Position numbers and translations under genes: made by a program. This document shows positions 21,927 to 34,083 of a stretch of DNA of 64,000 nt, piece by piece (within the stretch, counting starts at the first letter, position 1; every line of letters begins with the position of its first letter). Source of the DNA: Diphasiastrum complanatum (Eukaryota > Streptophyta > Lycopodiopsida > Lycopodiales > Lycopodiaceae); NCBI GenBank assembly GCA_029204225.1, contig CM055094.1:27452107-27516106 (forward strand), given 5' to 3'. A model generated the notes under the pieces. It did not search any database. It worked only from the letters and a program-made list of their open reading frames with translations, and was not told where the DNA came from.

Positions 21927-24474
21927 TCCACCCCACCTTTATAAAATCTGATGTCCTCATCAGATGTTAGATTAAAGTAAAGGTGTCTCCCAATTAAAAT
22001 GACTATACATTTAAGTTACTTGGCACAGTACTCAATTTACTGGCCACTTTTTATTAACATTGAAGCTGGCACACCACAAGTCGGAGGCTCAGCTATTTGT
22101 ACTGAAAAATTACATAACTTGAAAATATATCTTTGTCTGGGAAAAGCGTAGATTTGATATAGCTTTCGTAAAACCCGAGAACCTTATTAACTGGTGACAG
22201 AGGCCTTTCTTTGAAATGTTCGCCCCTGTCACTTTTGACTTTCGACTTTGGAACTCCTTTGAGCTCCTGATTTGTCCTTGATGCACTTTGTGTTGAGCTC
22301 CCTGAGCTCCAGATTTGTTCAGTTCCGCACAGATATCAAGGCTCCCTGAGCCGAAGGATTTATCGTTTGATTGCCCACTTTATGGTCCACTTCGTGCCTT
22401 GTTGCTTCTGCACCTTGATTTCTCTCCTTGTCCCAGCCTGATCTTGATACTTTTCCATCTTGGCTCTTTAAGGTACGCAAAGATTGAGTACTCCGCAATG
22501 CACCTCTCACTTAGCTTGAAGTAGCTCTTTGAATCAGCCCAAATGTAACCATTGACCTCGTGGAAAGCCAAAGGGTCGCACCAGTTTGATCCGCATCCGA
22601 ACTATCTCTTCGCGTTTTGTTAGAAACACCATGTCCGTCGCGCAAAACTTGACTTTCACAATTCCATCACTGGTCAGTTGCCTCACAATCAAAACAAGAA
22701 GTGTACATCGAGCTTGGCTTCAAGTAGCTCTCTTTGAATCAGAAACATGCACCCAGAGTTTGCACTAATCCGATCTCAACGCGAACTGTCCCTTAGCGTC
22801 CGTTCGAAATACCAAGCCTTTCATGCAAGACTCAACTTTCACAGTTCCTTCATTGATCAGCTGCCTTACACGTAACACAAGCCAGCGTACTCATATGTTT
22901 TCTCATCATTGCTGGTCCAGAGAAAGCCTATAACAAACTTTCCTTTCCGCAACAAAAACTTGTCAACTTATTAGGTCCAAAGTTCGCCAGTCTCCTCGTG
23001 TGAGTATGGCTAGGTCACCTTGAATTTGCCCCAAGAGAGAGGTGTGTGTGATAGTTCCCCTCCACTTATAAAATCAGCTGATCGGAGTTAGAGTAGAGTT
23101 CTTCGGACAAAAAGCCTTTCCAATACTTTGCTTCCCATCTGCTAGAATTATGGCTCGATCCAACTTGTTGCCAATCTCTGAAGAGGATCCTAGTCTTTTC
23201 CCCTTTGAGGAAAAACCCAACTATTACTGGATATCACCCATGCTCAGTGAGTTTCAGTTCCGAGGTGGCCGTCCCAAAATGAAGACCAACTGCCATAGAA
23301 GATCTCCCTTGAAATTGCCCTTTCCAACTTTTGACTTCCTGCTTGCGTCTGGTGGGCGTTGTCGCAAATGAAACTAACCCAAGAAACAGGCTAGCCATCC
23401 ATCCTTTGCAAACATTGAGTCATTTCGTTGTCGTTCACGTGCGAGTACTCGAACTGCAAATCCGCCGCACAGATTCTGGATATCGCCCATGCTCAGTGAG
23501 TTTCAGTTCCGAAGGTGGCCGTCCCAAAATGAAGACCAACTACTCCATAGAAGATCTCCCCTGAAATGGCCCTTTCCAACTTTTGACTTCCTGCTTGCGT
23601 CTGGTGGGCGTTGTCGCAAATGAAACTAACCCAAGAAACAGGCTAGCCATCCATCCTTTGCAAACATTGAGTCGTTTCGTTGTCGTTCACGTGTGAGTAC
23701 TTGAACTGCAAATCCGCCCCACAGATTCTATAGTCCTCTTTCTTGATGGTATCAGCCTTCAAAAGAAAAGGTTCCTTCTCGAGCCATCAGCTCCTTGTAT
23801 CATAAGCAATCATGCAAACCAGGCAAAGCACGAGTACTAAGACTCACCACGAATACGTACAAGTAAGACACTCAGGCAGGTTTACTAACAAGTAACAAAG
23901 ACAAGGTCCCCCTTTGAGATGGTCCTGCCAACGGACCTTTGTCTGGCCGCGCCCATACAAATCGATCACGGAATCAGCCCACATAGGACACCCCTCCAAC
24001 TATCCGTGCTTTCACCATTAAGCAGCACATTGCCTCAGTCACGCCCCACCACTTTTTGGTCGATAGCCCTTATAGCTAAACGATCGGTAGCTATCCCGCA
24101 CCGGCAGCTAACCACCCGTGCTTTACACCCGAATTCGAACAGCATCTCTGTATCAATGGTTAACCCGTACAGTTCGAATATGTCGCCCCGCAAGGTACAG
24201 ACCGTGCTTTCACCTCCCTAGGCAGCACTTTGCCTCATCCGTCCTGCGTGTAGACAGTGCCAGGCCCAAACCGCGAGAACTGACCGTGCTTACACCTCAA
24301 GGGCAGCACCTTGACTCATCAAGTCCCCCGTTCTGTCGACCACCCCGACCGTGGACGCACCCGTGCTTACACTGTGGGCAGCACCTTGCACAACAGTTGT
24401 CTTGATGAACCCCAAACCGTGGCCATTTCCGTGAGATCCAAATAGCTGACCGGCCAGTCGGCTCTGATACCACA

Positions 24475-24491
24475 TGTAGCGCAGGCATCCC
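24475..24491 (-). repeat. E3 5' LTR, first 17 bp before E2
   Basis: TGTAGCGCAGGCATCCC, the proximal end of the E3 5' LTR. The last five bases are the ATCCC target duplicated by E2. Confidence 0.9.
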
Positions 24492-25736
24492 TGTTGTAAA
24501 GCTACCTTTACAAGCTTTACTTCCGGTGCCATTGGCGCCAGCTATGTCCCCGGCGCCAGCAGTGCCCCTGCTGCTCCCGGCGCCAACGGCGCCGGCGCCG
24601 CTCCCGGCGCCACTGTGACCAGAATCCAGCCGGCGCCAAGTCCCTATGGCTGAAAATCTTTGATCGGTTCTAGCGGAGTCCAGAGAGCTCAAATCGATGT
24701 GCAATCACCTCACACGATCTAGGCATGATTAAAGGAAGCCTGGGGATCAATAAAATCTAGAGAGAGAAAATGACTTTCTAGAAAGAGAAAATCCTAGATA
24801 GAGAAAAACGTGCTTTACCAGCTTAGGTAGAGTGCTTGGTATGAGGGGAGGTGCCGAATCACACCAATACTATAGGGGAGTGCGGGTTGCGACTCAGGGC
24901 GAGCTCCAACCAAGTCTCAGCCTCCCTTGCTGGAATGTTGTCATGGCTCTCGCCTTGGCATGCTAGCGCCCCGGAGACTAGGGTCGGTCACACACTTGAA
25001 ATGTAACCTTCTCAGATTTATTAATAAAGTGGGATTTTCCTCAAACTGACTCTGATTACCTTTTGGGTTTCAGTGTTCGGTAAAAGCGCCAGTTGTAAGG
25101 CCGTTTTCAAAATTTTTAACTTGGCACATAGCTGAGGGTCGTATCCCGGGACGCCAGCGGTATGCCGTCGGGACCATTCGGTCCGTGGCGCCAGCGGTAT
25201 GCTGTCGGGACCATTTGGTCCAGGAACTGGTTGTTTCCATATCTGTCGCGGCTTGTGGTTCTGAGTGTTCCTTGCATGAACGTGAATGGGTTAAGGTCTT
25301 GGGGAACGGGCTCTAACCTGTCGGCTGAGTTGGATGGCTTGCTTGGGTGGATGTTACCTGTTTATGGCTGTCCAGTCTGGCGTGGCGCCAGGTTGGCTTC
25401 CAGCGCTCGTGACGAAGCTTTCAGTTGGTTAAGTCTGATGTAAGTCAGACCGCTTGCTTGGAATGGATGTTACTCGTTTGTAACGAAGCTTCGAGTTGGT
25501 TAAGTTTGATGTATGTCGGGCGGCTTGCTTGGAAGGAAGTCACCCACGTCGGGACTCCCGATCTGGCATGGCGCCAGGTTGGATCTCAATGTTGGTTTTC
25601 GGAACTTCAAGTTGGTTAAGTCTGATCGTTGTTGGCGAGTTGGCTGCTTGTATGTCAAGTGGGTTTGGATGGCAAGAGTTGAAGGCTGGGAAGCTAAGTC
25701 GTGGTTCCCGGCTCCCTTTGGGATGCCTGCGCTACA
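24492..25736 (+). repeat. E2 5' LTR (1245 bp)
   Basis: Begins TGTTGTAAAGCTACC and ends GCCTGCGCTACA. GGCGCC palindromes cluster at about 24533-24635. A polyadenylation signal AATAAA is at 25023-25028. A 37-bp unit around 25150-25225 is present twice. Confidence 0.95.
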
Positions 25737-25826
25737 TGTGGTATCAGAGCCGACTGGCCGGTCAGCTATGCGGATCTCACGGAAATGGCCACGGTTTGGG
25801 GTTCATCAAGACAACTGTCGTGCAAG

Positions 25827-26212
25827 GTGCTGCCCACAGTGTAAGCACGGGTGCGTCCACGGTCGGGGTGGTCGGCAGAACGGGGGACTTGATGAGTCAA
25901 GGTGCTGCCCTTGAGGTGTAAGCACGGTCAGTTCTCGCGGTTCGGGCCTGGCGCTGTCTGCATGTAGGACGGATGAGGCAAAGTGCTGCCTAGGGAGGTG
26001 AAAGCACGGTCTGTACCTTGTGGGGTGCGGGGCGACATATTCGAACTGTACGGGTTAACCATTGATACAGAGATGCTGCTCGAATTCGGGTGTAAAGCAC
26101 GGGTGGTTAGCTGCCGGTGCGGGATAGCTGCCGATCGTTTAGCTATAAGGGCTATCGACCAAAAAGTGGTGGGGCGTGACTGAGGCAATGTGCTGCTTAA
26201 TGGTGAAAGCAC
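25827..26212 (+). promoter_or_regulatory. E2 leader hairpin array
   Basis: Five short inverted repeats lie at 25827-25848, 25902-25925, 25983-26007, 26073-26100 and 26190-26212. Four have the stem GTGCT:AGCAC; the fourth has TGCT:AGCA. Loops are 12-18 nt and usually start GCC. The array is conserved in all E and G leaders. I infer a cis-acting RNA role such as packaging. Confidence 0.6.
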
Positions 26213-28075
26213 GGATGGTTGGAGGGGTGTCCTATGTGGGCTGATTCTGTGATCGATTTGTATGGGCGCGCCCAGGCAAAGGTCCGTTGGCAGGACCATC
26301 TCAAAGGGGGACCTTGTCTTTGTTACTTGTTAGTAAACCTGCCTGAGTGTCTTACTTGTACGTATTCGTGGTGAGTCTTAGTACTCGTGCTTTGCTTGGT
26401 TTGCATGATTGCTTGTGATACAAGGAGCTGATGGCTCGAGAAGGAACCTTTTCTTTTGAAGGCTGATACCATCAAACAAAGAGGACTACATAATCTGTGG
26501 GGCGGATTTGCAGTTCAAGTACTCACACGTGAACGACAACGAAACGACTCAATGTTTGCAAAGGATGGATGGCTAGCCTGTTTCTTAGGTTAGTTTCATT
26601 TGCGACAACGCCCACCAGACGCAAGCAGGAAGTCAAAAGTTGGAAAGGGCCATTTCAGGGGAGATCTTCTATGGAGCAGTTGGTCTTCATTTTGGGACGG
26701 CCACCTTCGGAACTGAAACTCACTGAGCATGAGTGATATCCAGTATCAGTTGGGTTTTTCCCCAAAGGGGAAAAGACTAGGATCCTCTTCAGAGATTGGC
26801 AACAAGTTGGATCGAGCCATAATCCTAGCAGATGGGAAGCAAAGTGTTGGAAAGGCTTTTTGTCCGAAGAACTCTACTCTAAGTCCGATCAGCTGATTTA
26901 TTAAGTGGAGGGGAACTATCACACACACCTCTCTCTTGGGGCAAATTTTGAATGAAAGTTGATCAAAATGGGGGCAAATTCAAGGTGACCTAGCCATACT
27001 CACATGAGGAGACTGGCGAACTTTGGACCTAATAAGTTGACAAGTTTTTGTTGTGGAAAGGAAAGTTTGCTATAGGCTTTCTCTGGACCAGCAATGATGA
27101 GCAAACATATGAGTACGCTGGCTTGTGTTACGTGTAAGGCAGCTGATCAATGAAGGAACTGTGAAAGTTGAGTCTTGCATAGAGACTTGGTATTTCGAAC
27201 GGACGCTAAGGGATAGTTCGCGTTGAGGTCGGACTAGTGCAAACTCTGGGTGCATGTTTCTGATTCAAAGAGAGCTACTTGAAGCTAAGCTCGATGTACA
27301 CTTCTTGTTTTGACTGTGAGGCAACTAACCAGTGATGGAATTGTGAAAGTCAAGTTTTGCGCGACGGACATGGTGCTTCAAACAAACGAGAAGAGATAGT
27401 TCGGATGCGGATCAAACTGGTGCGACCCTTTGGCTTTCCACGAGGTCAATGGTTACATTTGGACTGATTCAAAGAGCTACTTCAAGCTAAGTGAGAGGTG
27501 CATGGCGGAGTACTCAATCTTTGCCTACCTTAAAGAGCCAAGATGGAAAAGTATCAAGATCAGGCTGGGACAAGGAGAGAAATCAAGGTGCAGAAGCAAC
27601 AAGGCACGGAGTGGACCAATAAGTGGGCAATCAAACGATAAATCCTTCGGCTCAGGGAGCCTTGATACCTGTGCGGAACTGAACAAATCTGGAGCTCAGG
27701 GAGCTCAACACAAAGTGCATCAAGGACAAATCAGGAGCTCAAAGGAGTTCCAAAGTCGAAAGTCAGAAGCGACAGGGGCGAACATTTCAAAGAAAGGCCT
27801 CTGTCACCAGTTAATAAGGCTCTCGGGTTTTACGAAAGCGATATCAAATCTACGCTTTTCCCAGACAAAGATATTTGTTTCAAGTTATGTAATTTTTCAG
27901 TACAAAGAGCTGAGCCTCCGACTTGTGGTGTGCCAGCTTCAATGTTAATAAAAAGTAGCCAGTAAATTGAGTACTGTGCCAAGTAGCATAAATGTATAGT
28001 CATTTTAATTGGGAGACACCTTTACTTTAATCTGACATCTGATGAGGACATCAGATTTTATAAAGGTGGGGTGGA

Positions 28076-29311
28076 TGTTGTAAAGCTACCTTTACAAGCT
28101 TTACTTCCGGTGCCATTGGCGCCAGCTATGTCCCCGGCGCCAGCAGTGCCCCTGCTGCTCCCGGCGCCGGCGCCGCTCTCGGCGCCACTGTGACCAGAAT
28201 CCAGCCGGCGCCAAGTCCCTATGGCTGAAAATCTTTGATCGGTTCTAGCGGAGTCCAGAGAGTTCAGATCGATGTGCAATCACCTCACACGATCTAGGCA
28301 TGATTAAAGGAAGCCTGGGGATCAATAAAATCTAGAGAGAGAAAATGACATTCTAGAAAGAGAAAATCCTAGAGAGAGAAAAACGTGCTTTACCAGCTTA
28401 GGTAGAGTGCTTGGTATGAGGGGAGGTGCCGAATCACACCAATACTATAGGGGAGTGCGGGTTGCGACTCAGGGCGAGCTCCAACCAAGTCTCAGCCTCC
28501 CTTGCTGGAATGTTGTCATGGCTCTCGCCTTGGCATGCTAGCGCCCCGGAGACTAGGGTCGGTCACACACTTGAGATGTAACCTTCTCAGATTTATTAAT
28601 AAAGTGGGATTTTCCTCAAACTGACTCTGATTACCTTCTGGGTTTCATTGTTCGGTAAAAGCGCCAGTTGTAAGGCCGCTTTCAAAATTTTTAACTTGGC
28701 ACATAGCTGAGGGACGTATCCCGGGACGCCAGCGGTATGCCGTCGGGACCATTCGGTCCGTGGCGCCAGCGGTATGCTGTCGGGACCATTTGGTCCAGGA
28801 ACTGGTTGTTTCCATATCTGTCGCGGCTTGTGGTTCTGAGTGTTCCTTGCATGAACGTGAATGGGTTAAGGTCTTGGGGAACGGGCTCTAACCTGTCGGC
28901 TGAGTTGGATGGCTTGCTTGGGTGGATGTTACCTGTTTATGGCTGTCCAGTCTGGCGTGGCGCCAGGTTGGCTTCCAGCGCTCGTGACGAAGCTTTCAGT
29001 TGGTTAAGTCTGATGTAAGTCAGACCGCTTGCTTGGAATGGATGTTACTCGTTTGTAACGAAGCTTCGAGTTGGTTAAGTTTGATGTATGTCGGGCGGCT
29101 TGCTTGGAAGGAAGTCACCCACGTCGGGACTCCTGATCTGGCATGGCGCCAGGTTGGATCTCAATGTTGGTTTTCGGAACTTTAAGTTGGTTAAGTCTGA
29201 TCGTTGTTGGCGAGTTGGCTGCTTGTATGTCAAGTGGGTTTGGATGGCAAGAGTTGAAAGCTGGGAAGCTAAGTCGTGGTTCCCGGCTCCCTTTGGGATG
29301 CCTGCGCTACA
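28076..29311 (+). repeat. E2 3' LTR (1236 bp)
   Basis: Near-identical to the 5' LTR, with small copy-number changes in the GGCGCC cluster. It abuts the inverted E3 LTR, forming a ~1.2-kb palindrome with a spacer of a few bases. Confidence 0.95.
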
Positions 29312-29316
29312 ATCCC

Positions 29317-30508
29317 AAAGGGAGCCGGGAACCACGACTTAGCTTCTCAGCCTTCAACTCTTGCCATCCAAACCCACTTGACATACAAGCATCCAAGTCG
29401 CCAACAACGATCAGACTTAACCGACTTGAATTTCCGAAAACCAACATTGAGATCCAACCTGGCGCCATGCCAGATCGAGGGTCCCGATGTGAGTGGCTTC
29501 CCTCCAAGCAAGCCGCCCGACATACATCAAACTTAACCAACTCGAAGCTTCGTTACAAATGAGTAACATCCATTCCAAGCAAGCGGTCCGACTTACATCA
29601 GACCTAACCAATTGAAAGCTTCGTCACGAGCGCTGGAAGGCAACCTGGCGCCACGCCAGACTGGACAGCCATAAACAGGTAACATCCACCCAAGCAAGCC
29701 ATCCAACTCAGCCGACAGGTTAGAGCCCGTTCCCCAAGAGCTTAACCCATTCACGTTCATGCAAGGAACACTCAGAACCACAAGCCATGACAGATATGAA
29801 AACAACCAGTTTATGGACCAAATGGTCCCGACAGCATACCGCTGGCGCCACGCACCGAATGGTCCCGACGGCATACCGCTGGCGTCCCGGGATACGACCC
29901 TCAGCTATGTGCCAAGTTAAAAATTTTGAAAAGCGGCCTTACAAATGGCGCTTTTACCGAACACTGAAATCCAGAAGGTAATCAGAGTCAGTTTGAGGAA
30001 AATCCCACTTTATTGATAAATCTGAGAAGGTTACATTTCAAGTGTGTGACCGACCCTAGTCTCCGGGGCGCTAGCATGCCAAGGCGAGAGCCATGACAAC
30101 ATTCCAGCAAGGGAGGCTGAGACTTGGTTGGAGCTCGCCCTGAGTCACAACCCGCACTCCCCTATAGTATTGGTGTGATTCGGCACCCCCCTCATACCAA
30201 GCACTCTACCCAAGCTGGTAAAGCACATTTTTCTCTCTCTAGGATTTTCTCTTTCTAGAAAGTCATTTTCTCTCTCTAGATTTTATTGATCCCCATGCTT
30301 CCTTTAATCATGCCTAGATCGTGTGAGGTGATTGCACATCGATCTGAGCTCTCTGGACTCCGCTAGAACCGATCAAAGATTTTCTGCCATAGGAACTTGG
30401 CGCCGGCTGGATTCTGGTCATAGTGGCGCCGGGAGCATAGCTGGCGCCGGGGACATAGCTGGCGCCGATGGCGCCGGAAGTAAAGCTTGTAAAGGTAGCT
30501 TTACAACA
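29317..30508 (-). repeat. E3 5' LTR, remainder after E2
   Basis: Continues the LTR from the ATCCC duplication to TTTACAACA. Slightly shortened in the GGCGCC region at about 30400-30475. Confidence 0.92.
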
Positions 30509-30513
30509 CCTAC

Positions 30514-30685
30514 CTGCCCTTAACCAATACCTTAATCTAAGGCACCTACCCTTAATACTAATGGTACCCCTTATCCAAGGATCACATGACTCCATACCTC
30601 CAACTAAGGTATAGTCACTTGCATGTCCTTATCCAAGGGCACATACCCTTAATCCTAAGGATACCTTGCCATTTAGCCCCCAACA
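30514..30685 (-). repeat. Probable LTR start interrupted by E3
   Basis: Minus strand starts TGTTGGGGGCTAAATGGC at 30685, directly after the interrupted Copia gag. It contains repeated CCTTGGATAAGG-like units that reappear at about 20640-20685 on the far side of E3. Likely an LTR inserted in Copia gag and later hit by E3; its other end is not defined. Confidence 0.4.
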
Positions 30686-30713
30686 CTAAATGGACTATCA
30701 GGAGTCTGAAGTA

Positions 30714-31060
30714 TTGCTAGTTACATAGGCATGTAACATTTTGCCATCTCTTAGTCTTGGTGATAATGGCTGCATCACCTTCTAGTTTGAGCTCTGTGCC
30801 ATCAACGATGTCCCACAGTTCTTTGGCTAGAAATATAACCTTCATGTTGAATTTCCAAAGATGGTAGTTATCTCCATCGAGTTTGTCAATGGGAGATGAA
30901 CTAGATGATGGATCCATTCTGGTTGAACGAGTTCGTTGGTAGAAATAACAACTGTTGGAATACTGTTGGCTGCGCGTTTGCTAGAAAGACGTCTTGGTAG
31001 AAACAAAACTGATAATTCACAATAGAAATACAGATTACTGAAATCCCTGCTCTTATACCA
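30714..31060 (-). pseudogene. Ty1/Copia gag N-terminus with priming site
   Basis: The 66-codon frame at 30717-30917 reads KLDGDNYHLWKFNMKVIFL and ELWDIVDGTE, the typical start of a plant Copia gag (DUF4219/UBN2 type). About 130 bp upstream in element sense, 31049-31060 is the complement of TGGTATAAGAGC, one base off the initiator-Met priming site. This is the 5' end of a Copia element. The rest is lost or separated by later insertions. Its LTR should lie above 31060 but I could not delimit it. Confidence 0.7.
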
Positions 31061-31559
31061 TGATGTAAAACGGCGGGGCGCATGAGTGGCAGTGGAAGCT
31101 CGAGGATTGAGCGCGGCATGTAGGAATGGAAACACAACAGTTAGCAGCAGAAGTATTCAAGCCGAAGAATTCATACAGAATGTGCAAAAGAACAATGTAG
31201 TAGTGAGACAAAAATTGCACTCTGATCAATATCAACAGTGAGTACAATAGCTTCAAGTAATAACTTCAGCTTGCTGAGCGTGATAACGTTGGCTATAGAT
31301 AACTCTGATTAAAAGAAGAAATTCAATTTTAACTCAATTAACACTTACATAGCTTGAATCAGCTAATATATATATTTACAAGTGTCGAGGAACAAAATAT
31401 CTTACAAGCTTTTAATGTTATTTACGCCAATCTTTGCATATGTACAAAGTTGGTAGCTGCTAACCGCCTTTGGGATATTTGGTTGTCCAACTATTTTAGG
31501 GTTGTTGATAAGTTGGCGATGTCAGTCAGCCAATATAGCAAAAATGCAAAAAAGCTGAA
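31061..31559. other. Probable Copia LTR remnant and unidentified sequence
   Basis: Position relative to the priming site at 31049-31060 implies LTR sequence at the left. I see no second copy in the window to define it. Confidence 0.35.
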
Positions 31560-32095
31560 AAACTGAAGGTGCCCTTAGACTGAAGGTATGCAACTCCTGA
31601 AGGTGCCCTTACACGGAAGGTATGTAAATCCCTAAGGCGCCCGTAGATTCAAGGCAACAAAGAAGACGAAAAAGAAAGCCGAAAAGTGCCTTACATTGAA
31701 GATAGGGAAGAAGGCGAAGGTGCCTTAAACTAAAGACAGTGAGAAAGACGAAAAGTGCCTTAGTTTAGAGGTGGGGAGAAAATCGAAAAAGGTGAAGGTG
31801 CCCTAAAATGGTTTTAAGGTTTTCTGGGTATTTGTCGCATTTTTCGCAAAGAGGAAAAAGGCAAAAAAGGTGAAGGTGGTCAGAAATGGTTTAAGTCATT
31901 TTGGCCAGTGTGTCATATTTTTCGTGAATGAAAAAGGTGAAGAAGGCGAAAAAGCAAAGGTGCCTTTAAAATGGTTTCTAAGGCATTCTGGCCACTTGGC
32001 CAGTGTGTCGCATTTTTCGCTAAGGAGCGAAAAAAGCGAAGTTGCCTAAAAAATTGTTTTAAGATAAAAAGAGAGGGAAAAGTGTGAAGGTCCAA
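31560..32095. repeat. Degenerate purine-rich repeat with GAAGGTGCC and TGTCGCATTTTTCGC
   Basis: GAAGGTGCC-like units recur every 30-60 bp, and a longer unit ending TGTCGCATTTTTCGC occurs at about 31834, 31905 (degenerate) and 32005. Similar words (CACCTTTG, GCGAAATGCC, AATGTCGCATTTTTTGCC) occur in the Copia LTRs at 38812-39193 and 41303-41686, suggesting a related, scrambled origin. Confidence 0.55.
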
Positions 32096-32170
32096 AAATA
32101 TAAAGTCGGACTTCGGTGTTTCAAGATGCTCATTATTTGAACGATTTTAAGGCTGAGCATAAGAAATCTA

Positions 32171-32546
32171 ACAGGACCATGGGGCCACACTCGCATAGGC
32201 ATGTGTGTTGCATCCTAGTATGGGATAGGGTATACATGCATTGTGCTTATGCATGAGTCTTGGCTATTCTGGATTAGGGTTACCTACATGTAGTGGACAT
32301 GCATGGGAGTTGGCATGATCAGTTAGACTGCTTCCATGTGGATTCGGTGCATGGGCAGGTGGGGTTGGCTATATCTCTATATATACCCTCATCAGTGTCT
32401 ATGAGGATCATTGAAGAGTTTGTGGCCATTATGTTATCAGACTGTGAAGCGCTCTTCTTGTGGCTTGCCTATCTCCTGGATTGCTCGGGGGGCCTAGACT
32501 GGTATTGGGTCTAGGTTTAGTTGGGACAGTTTTGTCTACTGCAATC
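32171..32546 (+). repeat. Truncated 5' LTR of the 32-34.5 kb Gypsy element
   Basis: Matches 34190-34546 of the 3' LTR. The first ~110 bp of the LTR are missing. Contains the TATA-like CTATATATACCC near 32377. Confidence 0.8.
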
Positions 32547-32689
32547 CTCCCTTGGCGTTCTAGAAAGCTCTATGATCCCTTTCGTAGAATCTTATGTGTT
32601 GAATTGACAACAATGTCAGTGGAGTAATCTATAATGCGTGAAGGCTGGTGGGCTGTTGCATCCATTAGATAATCCTACTAAGTGGTGGG

Positions 32690-34024
32690 CTAGTATCTTG
32701 ATGGATTTTATAGTCTGTTTACCGTGTACAAAAAAACAAAAATGGTGCAATTTGGTTCATAGTTGACCCATTAACTAAATTTATTATGTTTAATCCGGTA
32801 AGTGTAAGCGTTTGAACGAGTCTACAAGATATCATTATTTGTTGATATTATAGACAAGTTGTATCAATTGTAAGTCGCAGCCATTATGAGTTATTTTATG
32901 ACTCAGGTAATGGGTGATTTAAATAAGATATGTAGGACGTTTTGGTTCTAATAATTTTCTAATTGAAAATAAAATTATCCTGGAAACTCAGTTGGAGTTG
33001 GATAATTGAGCCAAAAGCACAAGGCTTCAATAATGAGGTTAGTTAATCTTAAGTTATTATAGATCAGAACTTAAGTGTATTGGGGTCTAGATGTATTCTA
33101 GATGGAACCTTGCTTTGAAATGACATGTTGAGTCATGTCAAGAGTGAAGAATTTTGAGACTACAATTCCTTATTGACATTGTAAGGAGAGTAGATTCGCA
33201 TAAATCGAGAACTTTCCTAGTGGAAAGGAGCAACTCTCATGTCTTTAAGAGTAGTTGCATGTGATTGATGAATCATAGTTCAAGTTCCAGTCTATATTTG
33301 ACTTCTAAGAGAGGATAACGTGAGCTGTGAAAAGATTTGATGTTTTGTGCATTAGTATCCTAATGGCAATCTCGTTAGATAAGGTATCTTCCATTGATTG
33401 AGTTTGCTTGTAACAACAGTAAGCATTATTGGATACAGTCCCTTTATCCGTTTATGCTTATGTATGGATTTCAATCTGGATCTCCAGTAACGATTGAAAC
33501 TGAGTCGATAAAGTTCAAAAAGTGGTGGATTTCTTGCGAGAAATGCAGGAAATGCTACCGTTAGCACGTGAAATGTTCTAAGTGAGCTAGAATTGCGGGT
33601 AAGACATTTTGCTGATCTGAAAATATCGCCTCGGGAGTTTCAAGTTGGGAATTGGGTGTATCTTAGAATTTCGAAGGATTCTAAGGTAATGAGCACTAGG
33701 AAGCATTACAAACTGTCTTCTAGGTATAGTGGACCATATAAAATCTTGAAAAATATTGGATCTTTAGTTTACCAGTTAGAGTTACTAGAGGGAATCAAGA
33801 CTCATCCCATGTTCCATGTTAGTCATCTAGAGATGAGCCTACATGTGAGGGATTACTATGGTCCAGGTAAAAGTCTAGATTCATTTGAAAACTTATCTGA
33901 AAGGATTCCTTTAGAGTCTAAAAAGATTCTTCATACAAGATCCAAGCGGTTGCATAATCGGGATGTTATTGAGCATTTGGTTCGATGGAAAGGACATTCT
34001 GATATGAGGATTCATGGGAACTAG
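32690..34024 (+). pseudogene. Gypsy integrase with chromodomain, decayed
   Basis: About 32694 reads WWASILMDFIVCLP, the start of the integrase core with its Asp present, followed by a shifted frame with IVDPLTKFIMFNP. The end of the core (LPLIEFACNNS) is at about 33395. The 143-codon frame at 33593-34024 has FQVGNWVYLRISKD, RYSGPYKIL and MFHVSHLEM, then a chromodomain start RDVIEHLVRWKGHSDMR that is cut short by a stop. Multiple frameshifts make it non-functional. It belongs to another chromovirus lineage than G1. Confidence 0.8.
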
Positions 34025-34083
34025 AAGGTAATTTAAAGAAGAGTTTCCCGGACTTGGACAGAACTGAAATAAGGGGGGGAGTA

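Larger units (their letters stand above)
24492..29311 (+). mobile_element. E2: complete family E element nested in E3
   Basis: Plus-strand element of 4820 bp with LTRs at 24492-25736 and 28076-29311. The priming site TGGTATCAGAGCC is at 25739-25751 and the polypurine tract AAAGGTGGGGTGGA at 28062-28075. The duplication ATCCC is exact at 24487-24491 and 29312-29316. The interior has no retroelement protein motifs. The longest frame (27430-27948) exists only because of a small insertion relative to the other copies. E2 lacks the 250-bp duplication of E1 and E3, so it came from another subfamily. Confidence 0.95.
20691..30508 (-). mobile_element. E3: family E element split by nested E2
   Basis: Minus-strand element with an exact CCTAC duplication at 20686-20690 and 30509-30513. 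The 3' LTR is 20691-21926, the polypurine tract rc 21927-21940, the interior 21927-24474 and the priming site rc about 24460-24472. The 5' LTR is split: 24475-24491 and 29317-30508, with E2 between. The interior is non-coding and carries the same 250-bp tandem duplication as E1 (about 23228-23730), placing E1 and E3 in one subfamily. Confidence 0.93.

Noticed and set aside
25739-25751. tRNA gene
   Set aside because: TGGTATCAGAGCC is a primer-binding site complementary to a tRNA end; no cloverleaf or internal promoter boxes are present.
25496-25921. Open frames of 133-141 codons that recur near LTR ends (also 11045-11470, 25513-25914 and similar)
   Set aside because: They lie across LTR, priming site and leader, recur only because the repeats are similar, and show no protein motif.
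27430-27948. 172-codon frame in the E2 interior starting MAFHEVNGYIW
   Set aside because: The other E copies stop after 63 codons; E2 is longer only through a one-base insertion. No family motif and no sign of coding constraint.
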